In this document: one piece after another, positions 1 to 8,001 of the stretch | Position numbering within the stretch: the first letter of the stretch is position 1 | Layout: every line of letters starts with the position of its first letter | Position numbers and translations under genes: made by a program | The notes under the pieces: model-generated | What the model was told of the DNA's origin: nothing | The model's database searches: none | The model's input: only the letters and a program-made list of their open reading frames with translations | DNA from: Flavobacterium limnophilum | GTDB taxonomy: Bacteria > Bacteroidota > Bacteroidia > Flavobacteriales > Flavobacteriaceae | DNA: 64,000 nucleotides | Direction of reading: 5' to 3' | Assembly (NCBI RefSeq): GCF_027111315.2 | Contig: NZ_CP114289.2 | Coordinates: 3,410,001 to 3,474,000, forward strand

Positions 1-1565
1 TAATTTGGGACGTGGGACATCAAGCTTACGGACACAAAATATTGACTGAAAGAAGAGAAAATTTTCATACTAATCGCCAACTGAACGGCATTTCAGGTTT
101 TCCTAAAAGAAGCGAAAGTATTTATGATGCTTTTGGCGTAGGCCACTCCTCCACTTCCATTTCGGCAGCTTTGGGAATGGCGATTGCCTCGAATTTGAAA
201 GGCGATTTAGAAAAACATCATATAGCAGTTATTGGCGATGCTTCCATCGCATCTGGAATGGCGTTCGAAGGTTTGAATCACGCTGGCGTTACCGATGCCA
301 ATTTACTGGTAATTCTCAACGACAACGCCATCGGGATTGACCCAAGTGTTGGCGCTTTGAAAAAGTATCTCACTGCCGTGAAAGAAGGAAAAAACCCGAA
401 GAAAAACAATATGATTAAATCCCTGAATTTTGATTATTCAGGACCAATTGATGGCAATGATATTTTTGCAGTCATCAAGGAATTGAAAAGGCTGAAAAAA
501 GTAAAAGGACCAAAATTCCTTCACATAATTACCACAAAAGGAAAAGGGTTACAGCAAGCCGAAGAAGACCAGGTAAAATACCACGCTCCCGGAAAATTTG
601 ATGCTTCAACCGGAGAAATTCACCCAAAGTCAGAAGAAAATTTGCCTCCAAAATATCAGGATGTTTTTGGCTTGACCATTTTAGATTTGGCGAAAGCTAA
701 TGAAAAAATTATTGGAATCACGCCTGCCATGCCATCGGGAAGTTCGTTGAAATTCATGATGGACGCTTTTCCAAAACGCGCCTTTGACGTGGGAATTGCC
801 GAGCAACATGCAGTCACTCTTTCAGCAGGAATGGCAACACAGGGAATGATTGTTTTTTGCAATATTTATTCCACTTTTTTGCAACGAGCCTACGACCAAG
901 TCATTCACGACGTGGCTTTACAGGATTTGCCAGTTATTTTTTGTTTAGACAGGGCAGGATTGGTTGGCGAGGACGGCGCCACGCATCACGGCGTTTTCGA
1001 CTTGGCTTATTTGCGTTGTATTCCCAACATGATTATTTATTCGCCATTGAATGAAATGGCTTTGCGAAACATTCTATACACAGCCCAATTGGGGTTGAAT
1101 CACCCAATTGCGATTCGCTATCCTCGTGGTCGTGGTCAAATTGTGGATTGGCAAAAACCCTACGAAAAAATTGAAATCGGCAAGGCAAATTGCCTCCAAG
1201 AAGGGACGAAATTGGCGGTTTTATCCAACGGCACCATCGGCAATAACGTGACTCTGGCATTATCCAAAATAGACAATCCAGAAACCATTGCCCACTACGA
1301 TTTTGCTTTTGTCAAACCCTTGGACGAAAATTTATTGCATACCATTTTCACGGCATTTGAAAACATAATCACCATTGAAGATGGCGTTGCAAAAGGAGGT
1401 TTTGGCACGACTATTGCTGAGTTTGCAACGAAAAATAATTATACTTCAAAGGTGAAAATTCTTGGAATTCCTGACGAATTCATAGAACAAGGAACTATTG
1501 AAGAATTACAACAATATTGCAAAATTGACGTCAAAAGTCTGGAGAATATTTTTTCGAACTATTGA
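1..1565 (+). CDS. dxs: 1-deoxy-D-xylulose-5-phosphate synthase, 5'-truncated by the window edge
   Basis: DXS condenses pyruvate and glyceraldehyde 3-phosphate with thiamine diphosphate, the first step of the cytosolic MEP isoprenoid pathway. The reading frame is open from base 3 and reads I-W-D before VGHQAYGHK, so the GTG at 12 is an internal valine and not a start. About 60-70 N-terminal residues lie outside the window, judged from the usual family length of roughly 590-620. Visible features are the thiamine-diphosphate motif GDASIASGMAFEGLNHAG followed by NDNAIGIDPSVGAL, the central pyrimidine domain with the glutamate in FDVGIAEQHA and the DRAGLVGEDGATHHG loop, and a C-terminal transketolase-type domain. 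The GDA in place of the common GDG is, as I recall, usual in Flavobacteriaceae. A DUF3078-like gene follows 39 bp later with its own candidate promoter. Confidence 0.95.
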   Translation, partial: IWDVGHQAYGHKILTERRENFHTNRQLNGISGFPKRSESIYDAFGVGHSSTSISAALGMAIASNLKGDLEKHHIAVIGDASIASGMAFEGLNHAGVTDANLLVILNDNAIGIDPSVGALKKYLTAVKEGKNPKKNNMIKSLNFDYSGPIDGNDIFAVIKELKRLKKVKGPKFLHIITTKGKGLQQAEEDQVKYHAPGKFDASTGEIHPKSEENLPPKYQDVFGLTILDLAKANEKIIGITPAMPSGSSLKFMMDAFPKRAFDVGIAEQHAVTLSAGMATQGMIVFCNIYSTFLQRAYDQVIHDVALQDLPVIFCLDRAGLVGEDGATHHGVFDLAYLRCIPNMIIYSPLNEMALRNILYTAQLGLNHPIAIRYPRGRGQIVDWQKPYEKIEIGKANCLQEGTKLAVLSNGTIGNNVTLALSKIDNPETIAHYDFAFVKPLDENLLHTIFTAFENIITIEDGVAKGGFGTTIAEFATKNNYTSKVKILGIPDEFIEQGTIEELQQYCKIDVKSLENIFSNY

Positions 1566-1572
1566 AATGAAT

Positions 1573-1580
1573 TATTTTTG
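1573..1580 (+). promoter_or_regulatory. Candidate -7 box for the DUF3078-like gene
   Basis: TATTTTTG matches the Bacteroidota -7 consensus TAnnTTTG. It lies 25 bp before the ATG at 1605, giving a predicted leader of about 18 nt. No clear TTTG/TTG -33 element is seen at the usual 17-23 bp spacing, so promoter strength is uncertain. Confidence 0.45.
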
Positions 1581-1604
1581 CATTTTCAAACTAAATATTT
1601 AATA

Positions 1605-2636
1605 ATGAAGTTACTACACATCCTACTTATACTAGTTTCATTAACATTTTTTGCAAATAGTTATTCACAAGAAAAAGAAGAGCTGACCCCAATAATGGTT
1701 GAAATCATCCCGATCACAGCCTTTTTACCCCCAATAACAGCCACAAAAACAATAAAACCAGCCATAACCCTCCTGTTCCCGGTTTCGGCTTGGACAAAAA
1801 AGAACACGGTAGGGTTTGACCTAAGTGAAATTGCATTTGTCAACTGGAGCGCTGGAGGTACCAGTTCTATTTCGGGCTTGGTAAAAGGGAATTTTACTCG
1901 AGTTTACAACACGGAAAAAAGCAAATGGGTAAGTGAACTCATCGTGAAATATGGAATCAACAAGCAAGATGGATTGGATATCAGAAAATCCGATGACGAG
2001 TTTCGAATTAATTCCACTTATGGCTATAGAAAGAACGAATCTTCGAATTGGTATCATTCGGCCAAATTCAATTTTAATACCCAGTTTACCAACGGTTACA
2101 AATACCCAGACACCGAACATCCCATTTCAAAACCATTTGCGCCAGCCTACACTTTCCTTGGAGCCGGTGCCGATTATTTCGACAAAGCGAAGAAATTTGA
2201 CGTCTATATTTCGCCAGTGACCTTGAAAAGCACTCTGGTTTTAGACCAAACTTTGGCCAACAAAGGCGCTTTTGGTGTAACCAAGGCAACTTACGATTCG
2301 GAAGGAAACATGATTTCAAAAGGAAAACAATCCAAAACCGAATTTGGATTTTTGGTAACCAACTACTACAAAAAAGAAGTTTGGAAAAACATCACGATGG
2401 AAAACCGATTGAGTTTATATTCTGATTATGCCAACAATTTCGGGAACATCGATGTGGAATGGAAATTGCAATTTGATTTAGTTGTCAATCAATATGTAAG
2501 TGCCAACATTGGAGCGCACGCCATTTATGACGATGACGTAAAAACTACCGAGGTAATTGATGGCGAAAAAGTTGCCAAAGGCCCAGTATTGCAGCTAAAA
2601 CAAACCCTTGGCATCGGAATGGTTTATGCTTTTTAA
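1605..2636 (+). CDS. DUF3078-like secreted/outer-membrane protein
   Basis: A 343-aa protein with a Sec signal peptide: MKLLHILLILVSLTFFANS, with cleavage probably after YSQ. The frame is open from 1578, but the ATG at 1605 starts directly at the signal peptide and lies downstream of a TAnnTTTG box, so it is preferred. The mature part reads as alternating beta-strands with motifs such as FVNWSAGGTSSISGL, GYRKNESSNWYHSAKF and a C-terminal GIGMVYAF ending in an aromatic residue, as in outer-membrane barrels. This pattern fits the DUF3078 family common in Flavobacteriia, whose function is unknown to me. It follows dxs closely but with its own candidate promoter. It converges on dgt with only 3 bp between stops. 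A Pro-rich stretch (about residues 25-55) follows the signal peptide. Confidence 0.75.
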   Translation: MKLLHILLILVSLTFFANSYSQEKEELTPIMVEIIPITAFLPPITATKTIKPAITLLFPVSAWTKKNTVGFDLSEIAFVNWSAGGTSSISGLVKGNFTRVYNTEKSKWVSELIVKYGINKQDGLDIRKSDDEFRINSTYGYRKNESSNWYHSAKFNFNTQFTNGYKYPDTEHPISKPFAPAYTFLGAGADYFDKAKKFDVYISPVTLKSTLVLDQTLANKGAFGVTKATYDSEGNMISKGKQSKTEFGFLVTNYYKKEVWKNITMENRLSLYSDYANNFGNIDVEWKLQFDLVVNQYVSANIGAHAIYDDDVKTTEVIDGEKVAKGPVLQLKQTLGIGMVYAF

Positions 2637-2639
2637 ACC

Positions 2640-3986
2640 TTAATTCGTTTTTCGGCCGTTGATGGTTTCATATAATTCCAAGGCATTTCCGTCAGTCAAA
2701 AGACTTACGTAATGGCAAATATGCAAGAGTCTTTTGTACAAATCCTCTTTTTCTTCCCAGAACTTTTCGGGCAATATCTTCAGCAATAATTTGTCGTAAT
2801 TGGACGAATTTCCGTCGAATTTATTATTGAAAGCGGTGATGAATTTATCCAACAAGGTTTGGATAATCTGGTAACCAACGATTTCTTTTTCGATTACCTC
2901 GCGACTTTGATAGATGTTTTTGACGCTCAACTTGATTATGTCATCCATTTGGACTTTGTATTTGCTTTTGTCGGTCAAGGCGAAAGGGAATCTACCATCC
3001 AAAATAGCCTCTTCATTTTCGACAAAAACTTTCACTGCATCGTTTATTAAACTGCCAATGGCCAAAGCCCTCAGGTAACTGATTCTATCTTCTTTGGTGG
3101 TCAACGTATTGTATTTTGAAGAATCTATGCTGTCTTTGACTAATTTGATTAAATATTCCAAGGCAAAATCTTCGGAAACCAAACCTAGATTGATGCCGTC
3201 TTCGAAATCGATAATGGTGTAACAAATATCATCCGCAGCCTCGACCAAATAAGCCAAAGGATGTCTTTCGAAACCAATGTCGTCTCCGTCTTTATTGGAA
3301 ATCATTCCCAATTCGGAAGCTACATCTTGAAAGAATTCCTTGTCTGATTGAAAGAAACCGTATTTTTTGTCGGCAATATTTGATGTTGGTTTTTTGGGCA
3401 AACTTTCTTTTGGATATTTCAAGAAAGCACCAAGAGTGGCATAGGAAATTCTCAAACCGCCTTCAATTCCAGGACGACTGGCAGTAAGCACCGAAAAACC
3501 GTTGGCATTGCCTTCAAAATCGATTAAATCTTGCCATTCCTTGGCCGAAAGTTGGTCTTTGTATTGTTGTCCATTTCCAATGGAAAAATATTCGCCAATG
3601 GCTTTTTCTCCGGAATGTCCAAAAGGCGGATTACCAATGTCGTGTGCCAAAGAAGCAGCGGCAACAATGGCCCCAAAATCATTAGCCTGAAAACCGTGAA
3701 CTTCTTTCAGATGCGGATATTTTTCGATGATTTTCTTGCCAACCAATCTCCCTATGGAACGTCCCACAACCGAAACTTCCAAACTGTGCGTCAATCGGGT
3801 GTGCACAAAATCGGTTTTCGAAAGTGGAATAACTTGTGTTTTGTCTTGCAAACTGCGAAATGCCGCCGAGAATATAATTCGATCATAATCGACTTCGAAA
3901 CCCAAACGAGTGTCGTCTTGTTCAATTCGTAATCGTTTGCTCGTGTCGCCTTGACGTTTTAAAGACAATAGTTGTTCCCAGTTCAT
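2640..3986 (-). CDS. dgt: Deoxyguanosinetriphosphate triphosphohydrolase-like protein (HD domain)
   Basis: Dgt enzymes hydrolyse dGTP or other dNTPs to the deoxynucleoside and triphosphate in the cytosol, trimming the dNTP pool. The 448-aa product begins MNWEQLLSLKRQGD and shows the HD-domain metal site: RLTHSLEVS supplies the first histidine, AASLAHDIGNPPFGHSGE the HD pair, and HPLAYLVEAADDICYTI the later aspartate. The N-terminal arginine-rich segment (RLRIEQDDTRLGFEVDYDRIIFSAAFRSLQDKTQV) is typical of the dNTPase family. The frame could begin at 4028, but the extra 14 residues are low-complexity, and a TAnnTTTG box at 4011-4018 lies inside that extension, so 3986 is chosen. Real substrate preference cannot be read from sequence. 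It converges with the DUF3078-like gene and lies downstream of the GH2 gene, separated by a hairpin-rich spacer. Confidence 0.92.
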   Translation of the reverse strand: MNWEQLLSLKRQGDTSKRLRIEQDDTRLGFEVDYDRIIFSAAFRSLQDKTQVIPLSKTDFVHTRLTHSLEVSVVGRSIGRLVGKKIIEKYPHLKEVHGFQANDFGAIVAAASLAHDIGNPPFGHSGEKAIGEYFSIGNGQQYKDQLSAKEWQDLIDFEGNANGFSVLTASRPGIEGGLRISYATLGAFLKYPKESLPKKPTSNIADKKYGFFQSDKEFFQDVASELGMISNKDGDDIGFERHPLAYLVEAADDICYTIIDFEDGINLGLVSEDFALEYLIKLVKDSIDSSKYNTLTTKEDRISYLRALAIGSLINDAVKVFVENEEAILDGRFPFALTDKSKYKVQMDDIIKLSVKNIYQSREVIEKEIVGYQIIQTLLDKFITAFNNKFDGNSSNYDKLLLKILPEKFWEEKEDLYKRLLHICHYVSLLTDGNALELYETINGRKTN

Positions 3987-4010
3987 TTTGATCTTTTTGA
4001 TATTTATCTT

Positions 4011-4018
4011 CAAAGATA
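4011..4018 (-). promoter_or_regulatory. Candidate -7 box for dgt, inside an inverted repeat
   Basis: The minus strand reads TATCTTTG, matching TAnnTTTG, 25 bp before the chosen dgt start. It sits within the inverted repeat TTTATCTT-c-AAAGATAAA (plus strand 4003-4020), which could be a repressor site or chance in AT-rich DNA. No good -33 element was found. Confidence 0.4.
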
Positions 4019-4084
4019 AAAGAAACATTCTTTTATAAAAAAGTTAACTCTAAAATTATTTAAAAGCTTTGGAAACAATTAGCA

Positions 4085-4222
4085 ATAAAGGCAAAAGAGC
4101 TACTTTTAGTCCTGATTGTCAATTGCTTTCGCAATTACCTTTTCCTTTTTTCTTTAAAAAAGAAAAGAAAAACGAAGAGCAGGAACTATGCGGCTAAAAA
4201 CGCCTCATAATTCCTGCTCCTA
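4085..4222 (-). terminator. Hairpin-rich spacer with probable GH2 terminator
   Basis: Between the GH2 stop and dgt there are three inverted repeats. The largest, 4177-4219, pairs GAGCAGGAA with TTCCTGCTC (9 bp) and continues through TATG/CATA and GGC/GCC to an A-rich loop. Read on the minus strand it is followed by TTCGTTTTTCTTTTC, as in an intrinsic terminator. A second hairpin at 4121-4136 is AATTGC-tttc-GCAATT. An A/T-rich pair CTTT..AAAG lies at about 4147-4166. The whole block looks like a mobile or repeated intergenic element, but only one copy is in the window. Confidence 0.55.
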
Positions 4223-4239
4223 AAAAAATGGAATTCAGT

Positions 4240-7200
4240 TTATTTCAACAGGTTCAGCAAAAGTTGTTGTCCCACGATATTGGCCTTGTTTTTAGCCGAG
4301 ACGTTAAAAGTTTTCATGGACGCATTTTCGCCATCACCTTCTACTTTTTTGGCTACTTCATTTTCTTTGATGCAACTAAAAATGTCCAGCGCACAAAAAA
4401 TTATTTTTCCTCGTCCGTGAGGCACCACGCTTAGGGCTGAATAGACTTCCTGCTTGTGATCGGAAACGCATCCAACGATAGTTTCACCGTTGAATATTCG
4501 GAGTCCAAGTCTATTTTTATTATAGGTTGCGAAACATTGGTATTCCCAATTGAACACGCAAGATTGTGGCAAACCTTCGAACCATTTCGTTTCTTTTACA
4601 AAATAATTTCCGCCATACCAAGATGTTCCCAGTGTCTTGAAACCTCTATAATCAACGGCTTCTTTTTTGGCAAAATAGGTTGACCAAATGTCGATGTCAT
4701 TGACCACGACTATGGTGTTTCCGTTATTCACCCATTCTAAAAGATCCGTAACCAATGGATTTCCTGTTTGAAGTGGCTTGAAAGCTCCAATTACCAAACA
4801 ATTTCCCGATGGATTCCCTTTTTTATAATCTTTGAAAGCTATCTTCTCAGAGTCAAAGTATTTACCAACAACTCCCGTAGTATCGGCAACCATAATATTG
4901 GAAGCGATTTTTTCCTTGTTCAATTTTACGGCAAACAATTCGTCGTTTCCTGCTGCGATAACCGTATTGTCTTTCGATACCAATTCGGCAGTAATACTGG
5001 TATAACCTTCTGTTTGTGGTACAAAAGTGTTTTTAGAAGACAGTAATTCTCCATATTTAATTCCTCCGCTCACGGTTACAGGAATTGTTTTTGTCCAAAC
5101 GGTTTCTTTCTTGTTATTTGTAGCTTTAACTTTTAGGTCGAATGATCCTTTTATGTCTTTTTCGTTCACGATAAAAAAATCAACAGTTGTTGTATCTTTC
5201 ACGGACAAAACCTTATTCGTCAACTTAACAGCTACATACAAAGGTTTGTTGTAACGGGCAATTACATCAGCATCACCCTTTAGATTTCGGTAATTATCCA
5301 CAATTCCCGAATGGTTTTCCAGCTTCATGCTTTCCCAGCCATTTACTGCATAACCATCAATGGTATTGTTGATTCGCACATTTTCAATCGTTCTTCCTTG
5401 ATAATAAAAAGCTACATTCCCCATTTGTCGCGTCAAACTGTCCACATTTGGAAACGACTTCTCGAAATCATTTTTCTTCAGGAAATTATCGTAAGCGTCA
5501 TACCATTTAAGATAATCGTCGGTTTCCCAGCCGATGTTTTTCCCTCTTTTCAGAATTTCATCTCTAATTAGCTGTAATCTTGGAGGCGTTCCTATTGCTC
5601 CTTCTTCTCCGTAATAAATGATTTCGGCTTTATTATCCGAGAACTTTGCATACTTTTTAGGACTGCTATATAAGTTATCGTGATACACTCCAGGGCCACC
5701 GGCGTGATGCTGATCAAACCAGCCATAATTGTAAAATTGATTATCGTAAGGCAACAAATGCAATTTAAAACGTGCATCTGGCCCTTTCTTTATGGAACCA
5801 TTGCTAGAATTGTAAGTCAAAATTCTTGTTGGATCCAATTTATGACCAGCCAACATTTGCAGACTGTCTATTTTTTGTGGTTCGGCTCCTCTTTCGTTGT
5901 GCATATTATAAATAACCAAGGAAGGATGACTTCGGTCGCGTTTTATCATTCTAAAGAATTTTTCGTCGCGAGCTGCAAAATAAAAATTGGCTTGTTTCTT
6001 TTCCAACTCATTCTTAGGATTGAATTGTTTTTCTGGATACTGGTTTCCTCCCGGTTCCTGATAATAAAGCAAGCCCATTTCATCGGCATAATCCAAGACA
6101 TTGGTTTGACCAATGGTTCTATGAAAATTAAGCATGTTCAAACCAAGTGCTTTGGCATCGGTAATTTGTTTTTTGGCCAGTTCATCGCTTGGCGCAATTC
6201 CGTTTACAGGCCAGAAGCCCCAGGAGATTGCTGTCCTTACCACTATGCGTTTGTTGTTCAGATAAAACTGTTTGTCGCCTTCAATGTCTTTGACTTCGAA
6301 CCAGCGGAAACCAAACTTTTTCTCCACAACATCCTTTACAACATTATCTTTTTTAATCGTGGTTTTTAGCACATATAAATTAGGATTATCCACGTCCCAA
6401 AGCTTGGCATTATCGACTTTAACGGTGAAAGATTGCGAAGCATTATTTCCACGAACTGCTTCAATTGGATAGGCTTTTGACCAAACTGACGCGCCTGTTT
6501 TTCTTTCGCTTACTTCCAACAAAACACTTCCTTTAAAAGTTGAATGTGCATTGTTGGTTAACGAAACTTCCGCATCAACTTCATTCAAGGCTGGTTTATT
6601 TTTAATAAAAACATCGTTTACAAAAACAGTTTCGGTTGCCACAAGGCTCACTTTCCCGGTAATTCCTCCGAAACCGTGGGTTGGATTCGTGCGATAATCA
6701 CCCCACATATAATTGGAACTGTCTCTCCAATCAAAATTTCCGTTTGGATCCGTAATCCGAACCGCTATCGAATTGGGTTTTCCGACGGTTACAAAATTGG
6801 TAATATCGACATCAAAAGGAGTTCCGTTTATCAAATCGTAACCTGCCAATTTTTTGTTTACAAATACTTCGGCGCGGAAACGAACGCTTTCAAAATGTAA
6901 AACAATTCGCTTGCCTTTCATTGCTGCCGGCACATCCACTTGGGTCGTAAACCACGAAATGCCCAAATAATTTCCCGAAACTCCAAAAGGGTTTTTGTTC
7001 AACCCCCAATGAAATTCTTCGACCGTTGCCGGAAGTTGCACCGTTTTTTTTTCTCCTTTTTCCAATGCTTGCCAACCGCCAGAAGGCAAATTAACTGGTA
7101 ATTTTTTAAGGTCAACTGGAGGAGTGAACAAAACGTCATTTTGCCATTGAGCTGCTGGATCCAACCAAAGTTGCCAGTTATTCTTGGATATGTCTTGCAC

Positions 7201-7284
7201 AATACGTTGCTGGGCAAATGAAATTGTGGTGGTTAAAACTGTAAATAAAAAAACGAATAGTGGTTTTAGATTTTTTGGGTACAT
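4240..7284 (-). CDS. Secreted glycoside hydrolase family 2 protein
   Basis: A 1014-aa hydrolase of GH2 type, the family of beta-galactosidases, beta-mannosidases, beta-glucuronidases and relatives. The signal peptide is residues 1-24 (VFLFTVLTTTISFAQ), so it acts in the periplasm or at the surface. Order of domains: GH2 sugar-binding jelly roll about 35-215 (including FRAEVFVNKKLAGYD), Ig-like domain about 216-330, TIM barrel about 335-620. The probable acid/base is Glu464 in IYNMHNERG, and the nucleophile is probably Glu560 or Glu561 in IIYYGEEGA. The last 350 residues are beta-rich and unassigned. The substrate cannot be decided. There is no SusC/SusD pair or other carbohydrate enzyme beside it, so it is not in a recognisable polysaccharide utilisation locus. 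It has a candidate promoter at 7329-7336 and a terminator-like hairpin downstream. Confidence 0.88.
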   Translation of the reverse strand: MYPKNLKPLFVFLFTVLTTTISFAQQRIVQDISKNNWQLWLDPAAQWQNDVLFTPPVDLKKLPVNLPSGGWQALEKGEKKTVQLPATVEEFHWGLNKNPFGVSGNYLGISWFTTQVDVPAAMKGKRIVLHFESVRFRAEVFVNKKLAGYDLINGTPFDVDITNFVTVGKPNSIAVRITDPNGNFDWRDSSNYMWGDYRTNPTHGFGGITGKVSLVATETVFVNDVFIKNKPALNEVDAEVSLTNNAHSTFKGSVLLEVSERKTGASVWSKAYPIEAVRGNNASQSFTVKVDNAKLWDVDNPNLYVLKTTIKKDNVVKDVVEKKFGFRWFEVKDIEGDKQFYLNNKRIVVRTAISWGFWPVNGIAPSDELAKKQITDAKALGLNMLNFHRTIGQTNVLDYADEMGLLYYQEPGGNQYPEKQFNPKNELEKKQANFYFAARDEKFFRMIKRDRSHPSLVIYNMHNERGAEPQKIDSLQMLAGHKLDPTRILTYNSSNGSIKKGPDARFKLHLLPYDNQFYNYGWFDQHHAGGPGVYHDNLYSSPKKYAKFSDNKAEIIYYGEEGAIGTPPRLQLIRDEILKRGKNIGWETDDYLKWYDAYDNFLKKNDFEKSFPNVDSLTRQMGNVAFYYQGRTIENVRINNTIDGYAVNGWESMKLENHSGIVDNYRNLKGDADVIARYNKPLYVAVKLTNKVLSVKDTTTVDFFIVNEKDIKGSFDLKVKATNNKKETVWTKTIPVTVSGGIKYGELLSSKNTFVPQTEGYTSITAELVSKDNTVIAAGNDELFAVKLNKEKIASNIMVADTTGVVGKYFDSEKIAFKDYKKGNPSGNCLVIGAFKPLQTGNPLVTDLLEWVNNGNTIVVVNDIDIWSTYFAKKEAVDYRGFKTLGTSWYGGNYFVKETKWFEGLPQSCVFNWEYQCFATYNKNRLGLRIFNGETIVGCVSDHKQEVYSALSVVPHGRGKIIFCALDIFSCIKENEVAKKVEGDGENASMKTFNVSAKNKANIVGQQLLLNLLK

Positions 7285-7328
7285 TTTAGATTTATTAACT
7301 GATTTTATTTAGAAGTGATTATTTTTAC

Positions 7329-7357
7329 CAAATTTAGGGCATTTGCCATGCCAAATG
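7329..7357 (-). promoter_or_regulatory. Candidate promoter and inverted repeat upstream of the GH2 gene
   Basis: The minus strand has TAAATTTG (7329-7336), an exact TAnnTTTG box, 45 bp before the GH2 start. The inverted repeat CATTTG-n6-CAAATG (7340-7357) lies directly upstream of the box and includes a TTTG that would be a -33 element at a rather short 15-bp spacing. A regulator binding here could control the hydrolase; this is inferred only from position and symmetry. Confidence 0.4.
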
Positions 7358-7383
7358 AGGGGACATTTCTCTTTTTTTATAGG

Positions 7384-7845
7384 TCAAATCGCCAATGCCG
7401 TGCTATTCTTGATTTCTCCCATCACGAAAACGCTGTGCGTGTTGCCAATATTTTCGATGGTGGATAATTTATTCATCACAAAATCCTGATAACTGGACAT
7501 GTCTTCGACCAAAATTTTGAGCATAAAATCATAATCGCCGGCAATATTGTAGCATTCGATAATTTCTGGAAGTGCCACGATATCTTTCACAAAATTGCTT
7601 CCCACATTTTTTGCGTGTTCTTTGAGTCGGACATTGCAAAAAACCGTCATCCCAAGATTGAGTTTTTTCTTGTCCAACAAAGCCACGTATTTCATGATAT
7701 ATCCGTCTCGTTCCAGTCTTTTGATTCGCTCATAAACGGGTGTAACGGTCAGGAATAATTTGCTGGCCAGCTCTTTTGTGTTGATATTCGAGTTCTCCTG
7801 TAGCTGTTTTAATATCTGCAAATCGATGTGGTCTAAGTTTTCCAT
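7384..7845 (-). CDS. Lrp/AsnC family transcriptional regulator
   Basis: A 153-aa cytosolic DNA-binding protein of the feast/famine family, in which amino acids modulate binding. Residues 1-60 form the helix-turn-helix domain (DHIDLQILKQLQENSNINTK, then LASKLFLTVTPVYERIKRLE). Residues about 65-150 are the RAM/ligand-binding domain, with the characteristic VRLKEHAK, ECYNIAGDYDFMLKI and GEIKNSTALAI. Length is normal for the family. It is transcribed divergently from metE across a 156-bp spacer that holds a 16-bp inverted repeat, and such pairs are often regulator-target pairs. The reasonable inference is control of metE and itself, with methionine or another amino acid as effector. The sequence does not show which ligand. 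Confidence 0.93.
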   Translation of the reverse strand: MENLDHIDLQILKQLQENSNINTKELASKLFLTVTPVYERIKRLERDGYIMKYVALLDKKKLNLGMTVFCNVRLKEHAKNVGSNFVKDIVALPEIIECYNIAGDYDFMLKILVEDMSSYQDFVMNKLSTIENIGNTHSVFVMGEIKNSTALAI

Positions 7846-7900
7846 AGTTTTTTTTACTGTCAGGATTCAATTAAAAAGTTTTACTCATTACAAATTACTG

Positions 7901-7908
7901 CAAAAATA
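7901..7908 (-). promoter_or_regulatory. Candidate -7 box for the Lrp/AsnC gene
   Basis: The minus strand reads TATTTTTG (TAnnTTTG), 56 bp upstream of the regulator's ATG at 7845, predicting a leader of about 49 nt. No convincing -33 element is seen. Confidence 0.4.
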
Positions 7909-7938
7909 ACCAAACACAAATCATTTTACTGAAAAAAT

Positions 7939-7954
7939 AAACTTACTTAAGTTT
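7939..7954. promoter_or_regulatory. Inverted repeat between lrp-like gene and metE, candidate operator
   Basis: AAACTT-ACTT-AAGTTT is a perfect 6-4-6 inverted repeat in the divergent spacer. It ends 15 bp before the metE -7 box and lies 30 bp beyond the regulator's own -7 box, which would let one bound protein affect both genes. Lrp-type sites are loosely palindromic and AT-rich, so the assignment is plausible but unproved. Confidence 0.4.
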
Positions 7955-7969
7955 AAAAACCCAATACAA

Positions 7970-7977
7970 TACATTTG
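7970..7977 (+). promoter_or_regulatory. metE: Candidate metE -7 box
   Basis: TACATTTG is an exact TAnnTTTG match 24 bp before the metE ATG at 8002, giving a leader of about 18 nt. It lies across the alternative TTG start at 7975, so translation from 7975 would begin within the promoter, which supports 8002. The -33 region has only a weak TTA. Confidence 0.55.
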
Positions 7978-8001
7978 TGCAGTAAAAAATACTATAAAAA
8001 A

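Noticed and set aside
1..1565. dxs as a gene starting at GTG 12
   Set aside because: The frame is open to the window edge with conserved residues I-W-D before the GTG, and the N-terminal part of the enzyme is missing, so the real start is outside the window.
5680..6369. 229-codon plus-strand frame inside the GH2 gene
   Set aside because: Antisense shadow of a gene with clear domains and signal peptide on the other strand.
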